In this document: one piece after another, positions 32,511 to 40,113 of the stretch
Numbering within the stretch: the stretch's first letter is position 1
Layout of the letters: each line of letters begins with the position of its first letter
From: an uncultured Bacteroidota bacterium
GTDB lineage: Bacteria > Bacteroidota > Bacteroidia > Bacteroidales > UBA12481
Length of the DNA stretch: 40,113 nucleotides
Direction of reading: 5' to 3'
NCBI GenBank assembly: GCA_903851365.1
Contig: CAINOB010000111.1
Location: 1-40,113, forward strand
Position numbers and translations under genes: made by a program
The notes under the pieces: model-generated
Told to the model about the DNA's origin: nothing
Seen by the model: only the letters and a program-made list of their open reading frames with translations
Database searches by the model: none

Positions 32511-35500
32511 ATGATCATTTTTTCTCATCTTTGGACACTTTTAATCAGGGAAGTTGTGCAAAAGCGGTTTTTCTTTTTTCTTACGGGGTTGGCGTTGTTG
32601 CTTCTGCAACCGCTATATGCACAAAAAGAGGGAGCAGTGTGGTATTTTGGCGATCACGCCGGACTGGATTTTAATCAGCAATATCCAAAACCGCTGACCG
32701 ACGGACAAATCGATACGCATGAAGGCGTTGCTTCGATCAGTGATAAAAATGGCAAGCTTCTTTTCTATACTGATGGGCAAACTGTTTACAACCGCGCCCA
32801 TAAAGTAATGTTAAATGGAACCGGGCTTTTAGGTAACATCACTTCCACCCAATCCTCCATTGTAATTCCCTGGCCGAACTCCACAACGAAATACTGCATT
32901 TTTACCCTTGACAAGGCCGGAACCCCATTGAACCCGGGTAATGGCCTGAAATACAGTATAGTTGAAATGACTGAGGATAATGGGCTTGGTGGTATAACAC
33001 AAAAAAATCTATCACCCCCGGGAGTCGAAAGGGTACTTTTTACTGAAAAGATCGCTGCCATAAAAAGTAAGGACGGAAAGTATTATTGGATTATAACCCA
33101 TGAATTTGACAACTGGGCATTCGATGAATTCAAACTTACCGAAAACGGACTCAATTATGAGGCACAGGTTCTGGAGGGAAGCGTTTACCGGTACGATCCC
33201 ACCGATCTCAATAACAGGGGAGCAACTGGCTACATCAAGTCATCGCCAAAAGGAGATTTCATTGCCACCGCAGTGGAGGGTGGCCATTTTTTCGAATTAT
33301 TCAGTTTCGATAATGAGAACGGGAGAATAAGACAACTGGCCAAACTTGGCGCCGGTAATAATGAGGATCCGAACGGTGAAATCAACAACGCCTATGGTGT
33401 CGAATTCTCGCCTACCGGTAATTTTCTGTACGGCTCAACCAGGAAAGGCGGTTTTATTTATCAGTGGGATATAACCCTTCCTGATCAGCTCTCCATACAA
33501 AGAAGTGCCCAGATATTAAGGGAGAATGCAAGCATACTGGTCGGAGCGCTACAACTCGGACCCAACGGAAAAATTTATGTCACTCTCAGTGGCCAGCCCT
33601 ACCTGGGGGTGATCAGCTCACCGATTCAAAAGAGCTGCAATTATATTGAGCATGGAACAACCCTGCTCGATAATGCCACCGGCCTAGGAGGTAAATCCTA
33701 TTTTGGCCTCCCCACCTTTTTGTCAGATTTCTTTCAGGCCGCCAAATTCTATTATGAAAGCACCTGCCAGAACGATACCACAAAGTTTTATGTTTCTGCC
33801 AATAAGCAAACCCTGGATGGGTTGCCGCAATGGCTGTTTTACGATGAAGCCGGTATCAATCTCGTTGGAAAGGCAACCGTTGATCCTAATACCCTCGAAG
33901 GCACCTACCAGTTTACTAAGGCGGGTAAGTACATGGTTAAATTCTCGGTTCGACAATTCGGATCGGATATAACACAAGATCAGGTTATTACTATTTTTCC
34001 TCTCCCGGAGCTAAATTTCCCTGATACAACGAGCCTTTGCAAGGGCAGTCCCGCAAGGCTGGATGCCGGCGACGGAGCCTTTTACCTTTGGAGGGATAAT
34101 AATAACCTGAGTGTTTACAGGGTCCGGGAAGTATATAATCCGGGAACCTATTTTGTAACTGTCACCCATTACAACGGATGTATGGCCAGCGACAGCACCT
34201 ATGTAAAAGAGAAGCCTGTTCCGGTAATCAAAGATCCGCACGTTTCCCCGGCAGCCTGCGGCGGAACCAACGGATCGATAACCATCGAGATGGACAAGCC
34301 GACGGGGCAGTTTACTTTCGTCTGGAAAGATTTTCCTGATAATAAAACCAACCGGGTCACCAGTCTTCAAGGGGGACTTTATGAGGTTACAATAACCGAT
34401 ACTACCACGTTGTGTTCGATTACCCCTAAAATAGCGGTATCGGAAGAAAATGCACCTGATGTCAAAATTGCTTCCTCCATTACCGGCGCTGTGTGCGCAG
34501 GGACAAAAGTCAGGCTTACCGCCGAGGGAGCTGCCAATTATCTTTGGGACACCCCTGCTAAGGACACCGTTAACCAGCTGGTTGTTGCTCCATGGACCAC
34601 CACCACCTACCGCGTAAAGGGCTATTCGAGAGATCCCATTACCCAGAAAGAGTGTTCCGGTTTCGGCGAGGTCACCATCATTGTGCTTCCCTATACTTTA
34701 CCCCAACTTGGCCCTGACCGGCTGAACAACTGCATGGGCGACACAATCTGGCTCGATGGCAGCAGTGAATTCATGTCATGGAAGTGGAGTAACGGTGACA
34801 CCACGCGGTATGTGGAAATAGTGAAGTCGGAACCACAGCTCATTTTATTTGCCACCGATAAGAACCAGTGCACTTTTACTGATACCATAAAGGTGGTTGT
34901 AAAGCCCCTTCCCATTGTAAAACTTCCCAAGGATATCATCGCTTGTCATGGTCCGGCGATCGACCTTTCAGGTGGAAAGGGGGATTCCTATCTCTGGAGC
35001 CGCGGCGATACTACGGAGCATATCCAGGTTTATGAAACCGGAGATTACGTGCTAACGATAAAAACAAACGGATGCACCAATTCCGATACGGTGAATGTTA
35101 CGATCAAGCCGTTGCCGTTGGTCAACCTGGGTAAAGACACCACTGTTTGTGCCATGGATCCCATAAAACTTTCGGGGGGTAAAGGCGATCACTATATCTG
35201 GAGCACCGGTGATAGCACCAGACAAATTCTGGCCGGTACATCAGGAGTTTATACGCTGACGATCACACTCGACGGATGCACACAAAGTGACACATTGAAT
35301 CTGACTATCAAGCCGTTGCCTAAGGTCGATCTTGGTAAAGATGCCATATATTGCAAATCAAACGCGATACCGCTTTCGGGGGGGTTGGGTGACAGCTATA
35401 AATGGAATACCGGAGCGGTTACGCAAACCATTAATATTGATACCACCGGGCAATATATTCTTTCGATTACCAAGAATGGCTGCGCAAATTCCGATACCGT

Positions 35501-36269
35501 GAGGATTCAGGTCAATGATCCGGCAAAACTTGTTATTGATTCTGTGACTACCTCGCCGGTAACCTGTCCGGGTAGCCGCGATGGAAGCCTGAAAATTTAT
35601 GCCCGCGGATCGGGGAAAAAGTATGAGTATAGTCTGGATAACGGGAACACCTATTACGACAGCCCGTTGTTTGAGGGATTATATGGCAACAATAGTTTCC
35701 AGCTCGTGGTGCGTGAGGATAGTGCATGCACGGTCAGGTATCCGAAAGATATTTCCTTCTCGGAGCCCGACAGCATCAAGATAAAATACCGGCTTGTTTC
35801 GCCCAGCTGCGAAACCTGCCCAGATGGGGAGATACATTTATCGGTAAGCGGAGGCACTCCCCCCTATTCAATATTATGGTCGACCAATGATACGGTTACT
35901 TATTTAAGCGGCATGGAGCTGGGGAAATACCTTGTTTGGGTAACCGATGCATCCCGTTGCCGCGATCATGCGTTGATTGACCTAACGCTTGATTTTCCTC
36001 CTTTCCAGGTGCCCAATGCCTTTACTCCGAATGGAGATGGATATAATGAAACCTGGCAAATCCCGGCATTAAAGGATTTCACAACCTGTGAAATGAAAAT
36101 ATTTTCCAGCACCGGTAAATTAATCTGGTGGGCCGACACCGGGTACACAACTGCCTGGGACGGGAAAGATAAATCGGGAAATGTTTTACCCATGGGAACG
36201 TATTACTACCTTCTCTGGCTGCAACCCGGACTTAAACCCCTTAAAGGATCTGTCTCGATATTACGATGA
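32511..36269 (+). CDS. Giant SprB-like T9SS surface protein with type B (gliding-type) sorting domain
   Basis: The protein has about 1252 residues. After a signal peptide ending PLYAQKEG, an N-terminal beta-propeller-like part (about 40-410: GAVWYFGDHAGLDFN, SPTGNFLYGSTRKGG) leads to PKD/Ig-like modules. Three consecutive repeats of about 70-75 residues share LGKDxxxC, LSGGKGD-x-Y-x-WS and NSDT. SprB-like repeats follow (VTCPGSRDGSLKIYARGSG, SGGTPPYSILWSTNDT). The last 90 residues are the type B sorting domain (VPNAFTPNGDGYNETWQIP, GTYYYLLW). Proteins of this kind act as adhesins moved or displayed by T9SS. The stop overlaps the start of the PorP/SprF gene by four bases. A GTG at 32556, with AGGGAAG before it, is a good alternative start. 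Confidence 0.92.
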   Translation: MIIFSHLWTLLIREVVQKRFFFFLTGLALLLLQPLYAQKEGAVWYFGDHAGLDFNQQYPKPLTDGQIDTHEGVASISDKNGKLLFYTDGQTVYNRAHKVMLNGTGLLGNITSTQSSIVIPWPNSTTKYCIFTLDKAGTPLNPGNGLKYSIVEMTEDNGLGGITQKNLSPPGVERVLFTEKIAAIKSKDGKYYWIITHEFDNWAFDEFKLTENGLNYEAQVLEGSVYRYDPTDLNNRGATGYIKSSPKGDFIATAVEGGHFFELFSFDNENGRIRQLAKLGAGNNEDPNGEINNAYGVEFSPTGNFLYGSTRKGGFIYQWDITLPDQLSIQRSAQILRENASILVGALQLGPNGKIYVTLSGQPYLGVISSPIQKSCNYIEHGTTLLDNATGLGGKSYFGLPTFLSDFFQAAKFYYESTCQNDTTKFYVSANKQTLDGLPQWLFYDEAGINLVGKATVDPNTLEGTYQFTKAGKYMVKFSVRQFGSDITQDQVITIFPLPELNFPDTTSLCKGSPARLDAGDGAFYLWRDNNNLSVYRVREVYNPGTYFVTVTHYNGCMASDSTYVKEKPVPVIKDPHVSPAACGGTNGSITIEMDKPTGQFTFVWKDFPDNKTNRVTSLQGGLYEVTITDTTTLCSITPKIAVSEENAPDVKIASSITGAVCAGTKVRLTAEGAANYLWDTPAKDTVNQLVVAPWTTTTYRVKGYSRDPITQKECSGFGEVTIIVLPYTLPQLGPDRLNNCMGDTIWLDGSSEFMSWKWSNGDTTRYVEIVKSEPQLILFATDKNQCTFTDTIKVVVKPLPIVKLPKDIIACHGPAIDLSGGKGDSYLWSRGDTTEHIQVYETGDYVLTIKTNGCTNSDTVNVTIKPLPLVNLGKDTTVCAMDPIKLSGGKGDHYIWSTGDSTRQILAGTSGVYTLTITLDGCTQSDTLNLTIKPLPKVDLGKDAIYCKSNAIPLSGGLGDSYKWNTGAVTQTINIDTTGQYILSITKNGCANSDTVRIQVNDPAKLVIDSVTTSPVTCPGSRDGSLKIYARGSGKKYEYSLDNGNTYYDSPLFEGLYGNNSFQLVVREDSACTVRYPKDISFSEPDSIKIKYRLVSPSCETCPDGEIHLSVSGGTPPYSILWSTNDTVTYLSGMELGKYLVWVTDASRCRDHALIDLTLDFPPFQVPNAFTPNGDGYNETWQIPALKDFTTCEMKIFSSTGKLIWWADTGYTTAWDGKDKSGNVLPMGTYYYLLWLQPGLKPLKGSVSILR

Positions 36270-37240
36270 GAAAAAATCTCACATATCGATTTGCGCTGAT
36301 CGTTAGCCTGCTTATAACGGCCATGCCCGGCTTTACACAGATAAACTCTTTTTCCGACCAGTATCTGGGTAATTTATTCCTTTTAAATCCGGCAATTGCA
36401 GGTACAGGGAGATATGGCAACCTGTCTGTCATTTCGCGGCAGCAATGGGTAGGATGGGATGGCGCACCGGCGAGCCAGAGTGTGACCTATCAAACTAAAT
36501 GGTCGAAATCCCGCGATCGGTTTAACCCGTTCGGGTTTATAAATAAGGGGCAGAACACCTTCTCCAACGTGGGGGTGGGCGCTGGTTTCTTTCATCAATC
36601 GTACGGAGTATTCCAATTAACAGGTATGCATTTGGATTATTCCTATCATGTGTACTCCAAAAAAGGCCATCTATCGTTTGGGTTGTCGCCTTCGATATTT
36701 CAGATCGGCTCATCAACCATACTCCTTGCTGATCCCAATGACCCCTATCTGCAAAATCCGATAAAAAGTTATATCGTTGATTTTAATGCAGGTGTGCATT
36801 ATTTCAACAAACTGGGCTACGTGGGATTCTCGGTAGTGCAATTAATGAATTCGTCCATAAAATTCGGCAATTATGGGTATCCGCAGATTGGCGATCCGTC
36901 GCGGAATCCCGATCTTGCCCGATCGGCTTATGCTTACGGTGGATATTTTTTTGAACTTAACCGCAGTTTGGGCCTAAAGATCGAGCCGATGGCCGTGGTT
37001 AAATACAATGCGATAAACGGATTCCGGTTTGATTTGAGCACCACTGTTCATCTAAAGGATAAATTCGATGCCGGCTTATCCTATACGGTAAATGGAGGCC
37101 TTAGAGTGTTTACTGGTGTGCGGCTCGACAACCTTTCACTCCGCTATTTATTCGAAATTCCTGTTTCAGCTGACATACCGAACCGGTATACTACCCATAT
37201 GATCCAGCTCGGGATCAATATTGGTCAGCCAATTGAATAA
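36266..37240 (+). CDS. PorP/SprF-family type IX secretion outer membrane protein
   Basis: The protein has 324 residues. The signal peptide ends MPGFTQ (about residue 25), followed by the family hallmark QINSFSDQYLGNLFLLNPAIAGT and SVISRQQWVGWDGAPASQSVTYQ. The rest is a 14-strand-type barrel (LDYSYHVY, GLSPSIF, FDAGLSYTVNGGLRVFTGVR). PorP/SprF proteins sit in the outer membrane and are needed to export or attach partner proteins with type B sorting domains. The ATGA overlap with the preceding gene strongly suggests that this copy serves that giant adhesin. Confidence 0.94.
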   Translation: MRKNLTYRFALIVSLLITAMPGFTQINSFSDQYLGNLFLLNPAIAGTGRYGNLSVISRQQWVGWDGAPASQSVTYQTKWSKSRDRFNPFGFINKGQNTFSNVGVGAGFFHQSYGVFQLTGMHLDYSYHVYSKKGHLSFGLSPSIFQIGSSTILLADPNDPYLQNPIKSYIVDFNAGVHYFNKLGYVGFSVVQLMNSSIKFGNYGYPQIGDPSRNPDLARSAYAYGGYFFELNRSLGLKIEPMAVVKYNAINGFRFDLSTTVHLKDKFDAGLSYTVNGGLRVFTGVRLDNLSLRYLFEIPVSADIPNRYTTHMIQLGINIGQPIE

Positions 37241-37278
37241 AAACCCCTGAATTCGGTAGGTTAGAACAAATTGTATTC

Positions 37279-37286
37279 TAATTTTG
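37279..37286 (+). promoter_or_regulatory. Bacteroidetes -7 promoter box (TAATTTTG) for the metzincin gene
   Basis: TAATTTTG fits TAnnTTTG and would give a leader of about 50 bases before ATG 37345. No good -33 box was seen. The remainder of the 104-base gap after the PorP/SprF gene has no clear hairpin. Confidence 0.4.
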
Positions 37287-37344
37287 TTGTAATCATAAAG
37301 AGTTGCGGATAATTTTATTCGACGATCAAGCCCACCCTTCTATC

Positions 37345-40113
37345 ATGAAAAGGATTACAAAAAAAATCATCGTTCTGGTGTCTGTTATTGCAGTAACACT
37401 ATTCTTAGTGAAACCTGCATTTAATCAACAGATTAAACTAAATCTTCAGGAAATAAACCAACAGTCCGGACTTGTTTTACAGGTCCAGGCTGAGTCTTCC
37501 GCATCTGCTTGGGTATATAGCAGCGGAGGCAAGAATATTGTTACCACCACCAGATTAAGGATAGTAGATTGCATCAGGGGCGATCTAGCTAAAAACAGCC
37601 TGCTTTCCTTAGATATGCTTGGTGGCTCTGTGGGTGATACCACGCAGTATGTTTCAAATTCAGTGGGATTTACTCCCGGCGAAGAGTGCGTACTTTTTAT
37701 GCCGGAAAACAGGGCATGCATTACCGGTGGCCTTCAGGGGAAATTCACGCTTACCGACGGTAAGGTGTGGATTGATAATCATAAGGTGAATAGTTCCCTG
37801 TTCATCGAGACGATAAAAAAGGCAAAAACTGATCCGGAAGCTATACCTACTTTTCTTAAAGCCATAGCTACTCCAAAATTAAGGCCCTATACGGGCGGCC
37901 TTAAAAGCGGGAAAACGGAGAATAAAACCAATGACACTTATGCTGTTAGCGGGACAATAGTCAATTTTGTAGGAACCGTCGACAACGATCAGGATGGTTA
38001 TTTTTCATCTTATTCATTTTCGCTAAGGATCAATGGCGACGCCGATCCTGGTCCGGCCACCGTTTATTTCAAATTTGACTGCACCACAACCGGCCAGTCC
38101 TGGGTTTCAAATGACAGCTATGTGATCACTGGAAATGCGGTTGACAACAATGATTTCGGATTCAACCAGACCGACTTCGCCGGATTAATCACCAATGATG
38201 TCCAGCTGAACTTTACGGTTGAAATGCTCGACGCCACTCAGACGACAGTGTTAGCGACCGACCTGACGGTTGATGGCGCCCAGGTGAAAGTTGATCCCGC
38301 TTCAGAATCCTCCTTGCACATTGCCTCGGTCTCCCCCGACCATGCTTCTGCCGGCACCAGCAGTTCCATCACCATTACAGGAACAGGATTCGGAGCCACA
38401 CAAGGATCCAGCAGGGTTGAATTCTTTTATCAGGCAGGACAACCGAGGATTACCGGCACCATAACCAGCTGGTCCGATACCCAGATTGTTTGCACTGTAC
38501 CTATCGCCACGATAAACAATTATCCAGCTTCAGCGGGAAGTGGTCCGCTAACTGTGGTTAACGGCTCCGGGCAAACGAGCAATGAATATACCTTTAAGAT
38601 CACTTATAGTTACGGCGGTAATAAATGGGCAACTCATGCTATATCATTTAAGGTAAACGAAAACCTGGCCAGCATGACAGGGGAAGCTCAGGCCATTCAA
38701 AATGCAGCAGCTACCTGGAACACTGCAGGCGCAAATTTTCAGTTCAATTATGCCGGTGCCCATACTAATGTTAATGCGGTAAACAACGGGTCCAATGATA
38801 TCGCCTGGGGACCCTTATCTGACAATAACACTATCGGCCAGGCAGCAGTCTGGTATTCGGGAACCAACATTATCGAATGTGACATTACTTTCAATTCCAA
38901 CCTCACCTGGAATTCCGGCAGCGGCAGCTACGACGTTGAATCCATCAGTCTTCATGAATTGGGCCATTGGCTGAATCTCAGGGATATATATGGTGATATT
39001 GGCGATGGGTATTACGACAAGGGAAAAGTCATGTACGGATTTACCTCATCGAACACCACTAAGAAAACACTCAGTTCGGATGATGCTGACGGCATCATAT
39101 GGATTTACGGAGCTGCCACTACAGTAAACATATCAGGATACGTAAAAACAGCCGCTGGAGCAGGTGTTCAGGGAGTTACCATGGGAGGGCTCACCGGATC
39201 GCCCCAAACCAACAGCAGCGGTTATTATTCCGCCGATGTATCGATTGGCTGGACAGGCACGGTTACCCCTGCAAAAACGGGATATGCCTTTACCCCGGTC
39301 AACCGAAGCTACTCGGCCCAGGCCAGCAGCGTCACCAATCAGGATTTCGTTGCAGCAGCCTCGCTAAGTAATGATGCCACCTTATCGGACCTGAAAGTAT
39401 CTGGTACCACGGTTACCGGTTTCAGCGCCTCCGTAATTACCTATAATGTGGCTTTGCCTGCCGGTACGGTTACTGTGCCCACGGTTACTGCCACCACAAC
39501 CCATGTTAGCGCCACCAAGGTGATCACCCCTGCAGCATCTCTGCCCGGTACCACAACGGTTGTTGTAACAGCTCAGGATGGTACGACCACAAAAACTTAT
39601 TCCGTGATTTTCACGGTAGCAAGGAGTTCTGATGCCACCCTTTCAGATCTGAAAGTCAGCGGGGTGACAGTTTCCGGGTTCAGCGCCTCGGTGCTGGCAT
39701 ACAATGTTGTTTTACCTCATGGAACAGTTACAGTGCCCACAGTTACCGCTACCACTACCAATGCCAATGCCACCAAAACGATCACACCAGCAGCTTCACT
39801 GCCTGGAGCCACAACGGTACGTGTGGTCGCCGAGGATGGTACAACTATCAAAACTTATACAATTAATTTTACTGTGGCTTCAGGTTCATCCGATGCCACA
39901 CTTTCTGACCTGAAAGTCTCCGGCACCACGGTAACCGGATTTTCGGCTTCCGTTTTATCTTATAATGTTGTTCTTCCGGCTGGTACCAATACAGTGCCGA
40001 CGGTGACCGCCACCACAACGGATCCGAATGCCACCAAGGTAATTACACCGGCTGCTTCACTTCCGGGAGCAACGACCGTGGTAGTTACTGCCGAAAACGG
40101 AACCTCTACGCAG
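37345..40113 (+). CDS. Secreted metzincin-like metalloprotease with TIG domain and cadherin-like repeats (partial, 3' end off the edge)
   Basis: The frame is open for 923 codons from ATG 37345 to the window edge. A signal peptide (about 1-28) is followed by an N-terminal domain of unknown type (30-200), a beta region (205-310) and an IPT/TIG domain (about 325-425: SPDHASAGTSSSITITGTGF). The matrixin-like catalytic domain (about 430-590) has the zinc site HELGHWLNLRD (H537, E538, H541, third ligand D547), a Met-turn VMYG (M563) and the closing DADGIIWIYGA. The usual glycine of HExxHxxGxxH/D is an asparagine. A carboxypeptidase-like module (VNISGYVKTAAGAGVQGV) and tandem cadherin-like beta-sandwich repeats follow. 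A T9SS sorting domain would be expected past the edge. Confidence 0.9.
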   Translation, partial: MKRITKKIIVLVSVIAVTLFLVKPAFNQQIKLNLQEINQQSGLVLQVQAESSASAWVYSSGGKNIVTTTRLRIVDCIRGDLAKNSLLSLDMLGGSVGDTTQYVSNSVGFTPGEECVLFMPENRACITGGLQGKFTLTDGKVWIDNHKVNSSLFIETIKKAKTDPEAIPTFLKAIATPKLRPYTGGLKSGKTENKTNDTYAVSGTIVNFVGTVDNDQDGYFSSYSFSLRINGDADPGPATVYFKFDCTTTGQSWVSNDSYVITGNAVDNNDFGFNQTDFAGLITNDVQLNFTVEMLDATQTTVLATDLTVDGAQVKVDPASESSLHIASVSPDHASAGTSSSITITGTGFGATQGSSRVEFFYQAGQPRITGTITSWSDTQIVCTVPIATINNYPASAGSGPLTVVNGSGQTSNEYTFKITYSYGGNKWATHAISFKVNENLASMTGEAQAIQNAAATWNTAGANFQFNYAGAHTNVNAVNNGSNDIAWGPLSDNNTIGQAAVWYSGTNIIECDITFNSNLTWNSGSGSYDVESISLHELGHWLNLRDIYGDIGDGYYDKGKVMYGFTSSNTTKKTLSSDDADGIIWIYGAATTVNISGYVKTAAGAGVQGVTMGGLTGSPQTNSSGYYSADVSIGWTGTVTPAKTGYAFTPVNRSYSAQASSVTNQDFVAAASLSNDATLSDLKVSGTTVTGFSASVITYNVALPAGTVTVPTVTATTTHVSATKVITPAASLPGTTTVVVTAQDGTTTKTYSVIFTVARSSDATLSDLKVSGVTVSGFSASVLAYNVVLPHGTVTVPTVTATTTNANATKTITPAASLPGATTVRVVAEDGTTIKTYTINFTVASGSSDATLSDLKVSGTTVTGFSASVLSYNVVLPAGTNTVPTVTATTTDPNATKVITPAASLPGATTVVVTAENGTSTQ
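39373..40113 (+). repeat. Tandem cadherin-like repeats, 258-261 bp each
   Basis: Units start with GATGCCAC at 39373, 39631 and 39892 and read DATLSDLKVSG-x-T-V-x-GFSASV. The spacing is 86 and 87 codons. DNA identity between units is high, so the array probably expands or contracts by recombination. The third unit is cut by the window edge. Confidence 0.88.

Overview
The window comes from a Bacteroidota (Bacteroidetes) genome that has a type IX secretion system (T9SS). The evidence is a PorP/SprF-family protein translationally coupled to a giant protein with a gliding-type (type B) sorting domain, a papain-like protease with a type A sorting domain, TAnnTTTG-type promoter boxes, a DUF4369-thioredoxin protein, and many exported proteins built from Ig-like, LamG, IPT/TIG, MBG and cadherin-like modules. 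No rRNA, tRNA or CRISPR array was seen.

Bases 1-14.6 kb (minus strand) hold accessory surface-protein genes. A partial TIG/LamG protein runs off the left edge. A glycine-rich plus beta-helix protein lies at 2133-5723. A four-gene operon reads leftwards from 14587 to 7798: a very long glycine-rich/MBG-repeat protein split by a frameshift, a discoidin protein, a microprotein with about 40 mature residues, and a LamG protein. All five proteins whose C-terminus is visible end in the same tail, close to S-x-G-G-T-x-K-W, directly before the stop. Their codons and stop codons differ, so the conservation is at the peptide level. None carries a recognisable T9SS sorting domain. The three lead genes each have a sigma-54-like -24/-12 element (best copy TGGCACCCTTTTTGCA) 49-82 bases upstream of the start, and a shared repeat element 130-270 bases further up. 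I think this is the most likely undescribed system here: a sigma-54-controlled family of modular exported proteins with a common C-terminal KW tail. An IS4-family element (6064-7713) has jumped into the middle of a REP-like repeat inside the cluster. Several short dispersed repeat families fill the gaps, often touching stop codons or reaching into signal-peptide regions.

Bases 15-21.8 kb hold a membrane-anchored coiled-coil protein (minus). Divergent from it are an Ig-like-domain lipoprotein, a TlpA-like thiol-disulfide oxidoreductase, a long-chain acyl-CoA synthetase and, after a repeat array, ispD.

Bases 21.9-29.5 kb hold a signal-peptide protein of unknown function, then a compact efflux operon (TetR regulator, TolC-like outer membrane protein, periplasmic adaptor lipoprotein, RND pump). 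An inverted repeat overlapping the promoter box suggests autorepression. The operon ends at a hairpin pair shared with the convergent genes.

Bases 29.5-40.1 kb hold a monoheme cytochrome c lipoprotein and a T9SS papain-like protease (minus). Divergent from these are a giant SprB-like protein coupled to a PorP/SprF protein, and a metzincin protease with TIG and cadherin-like repeats that runs off the right edge.
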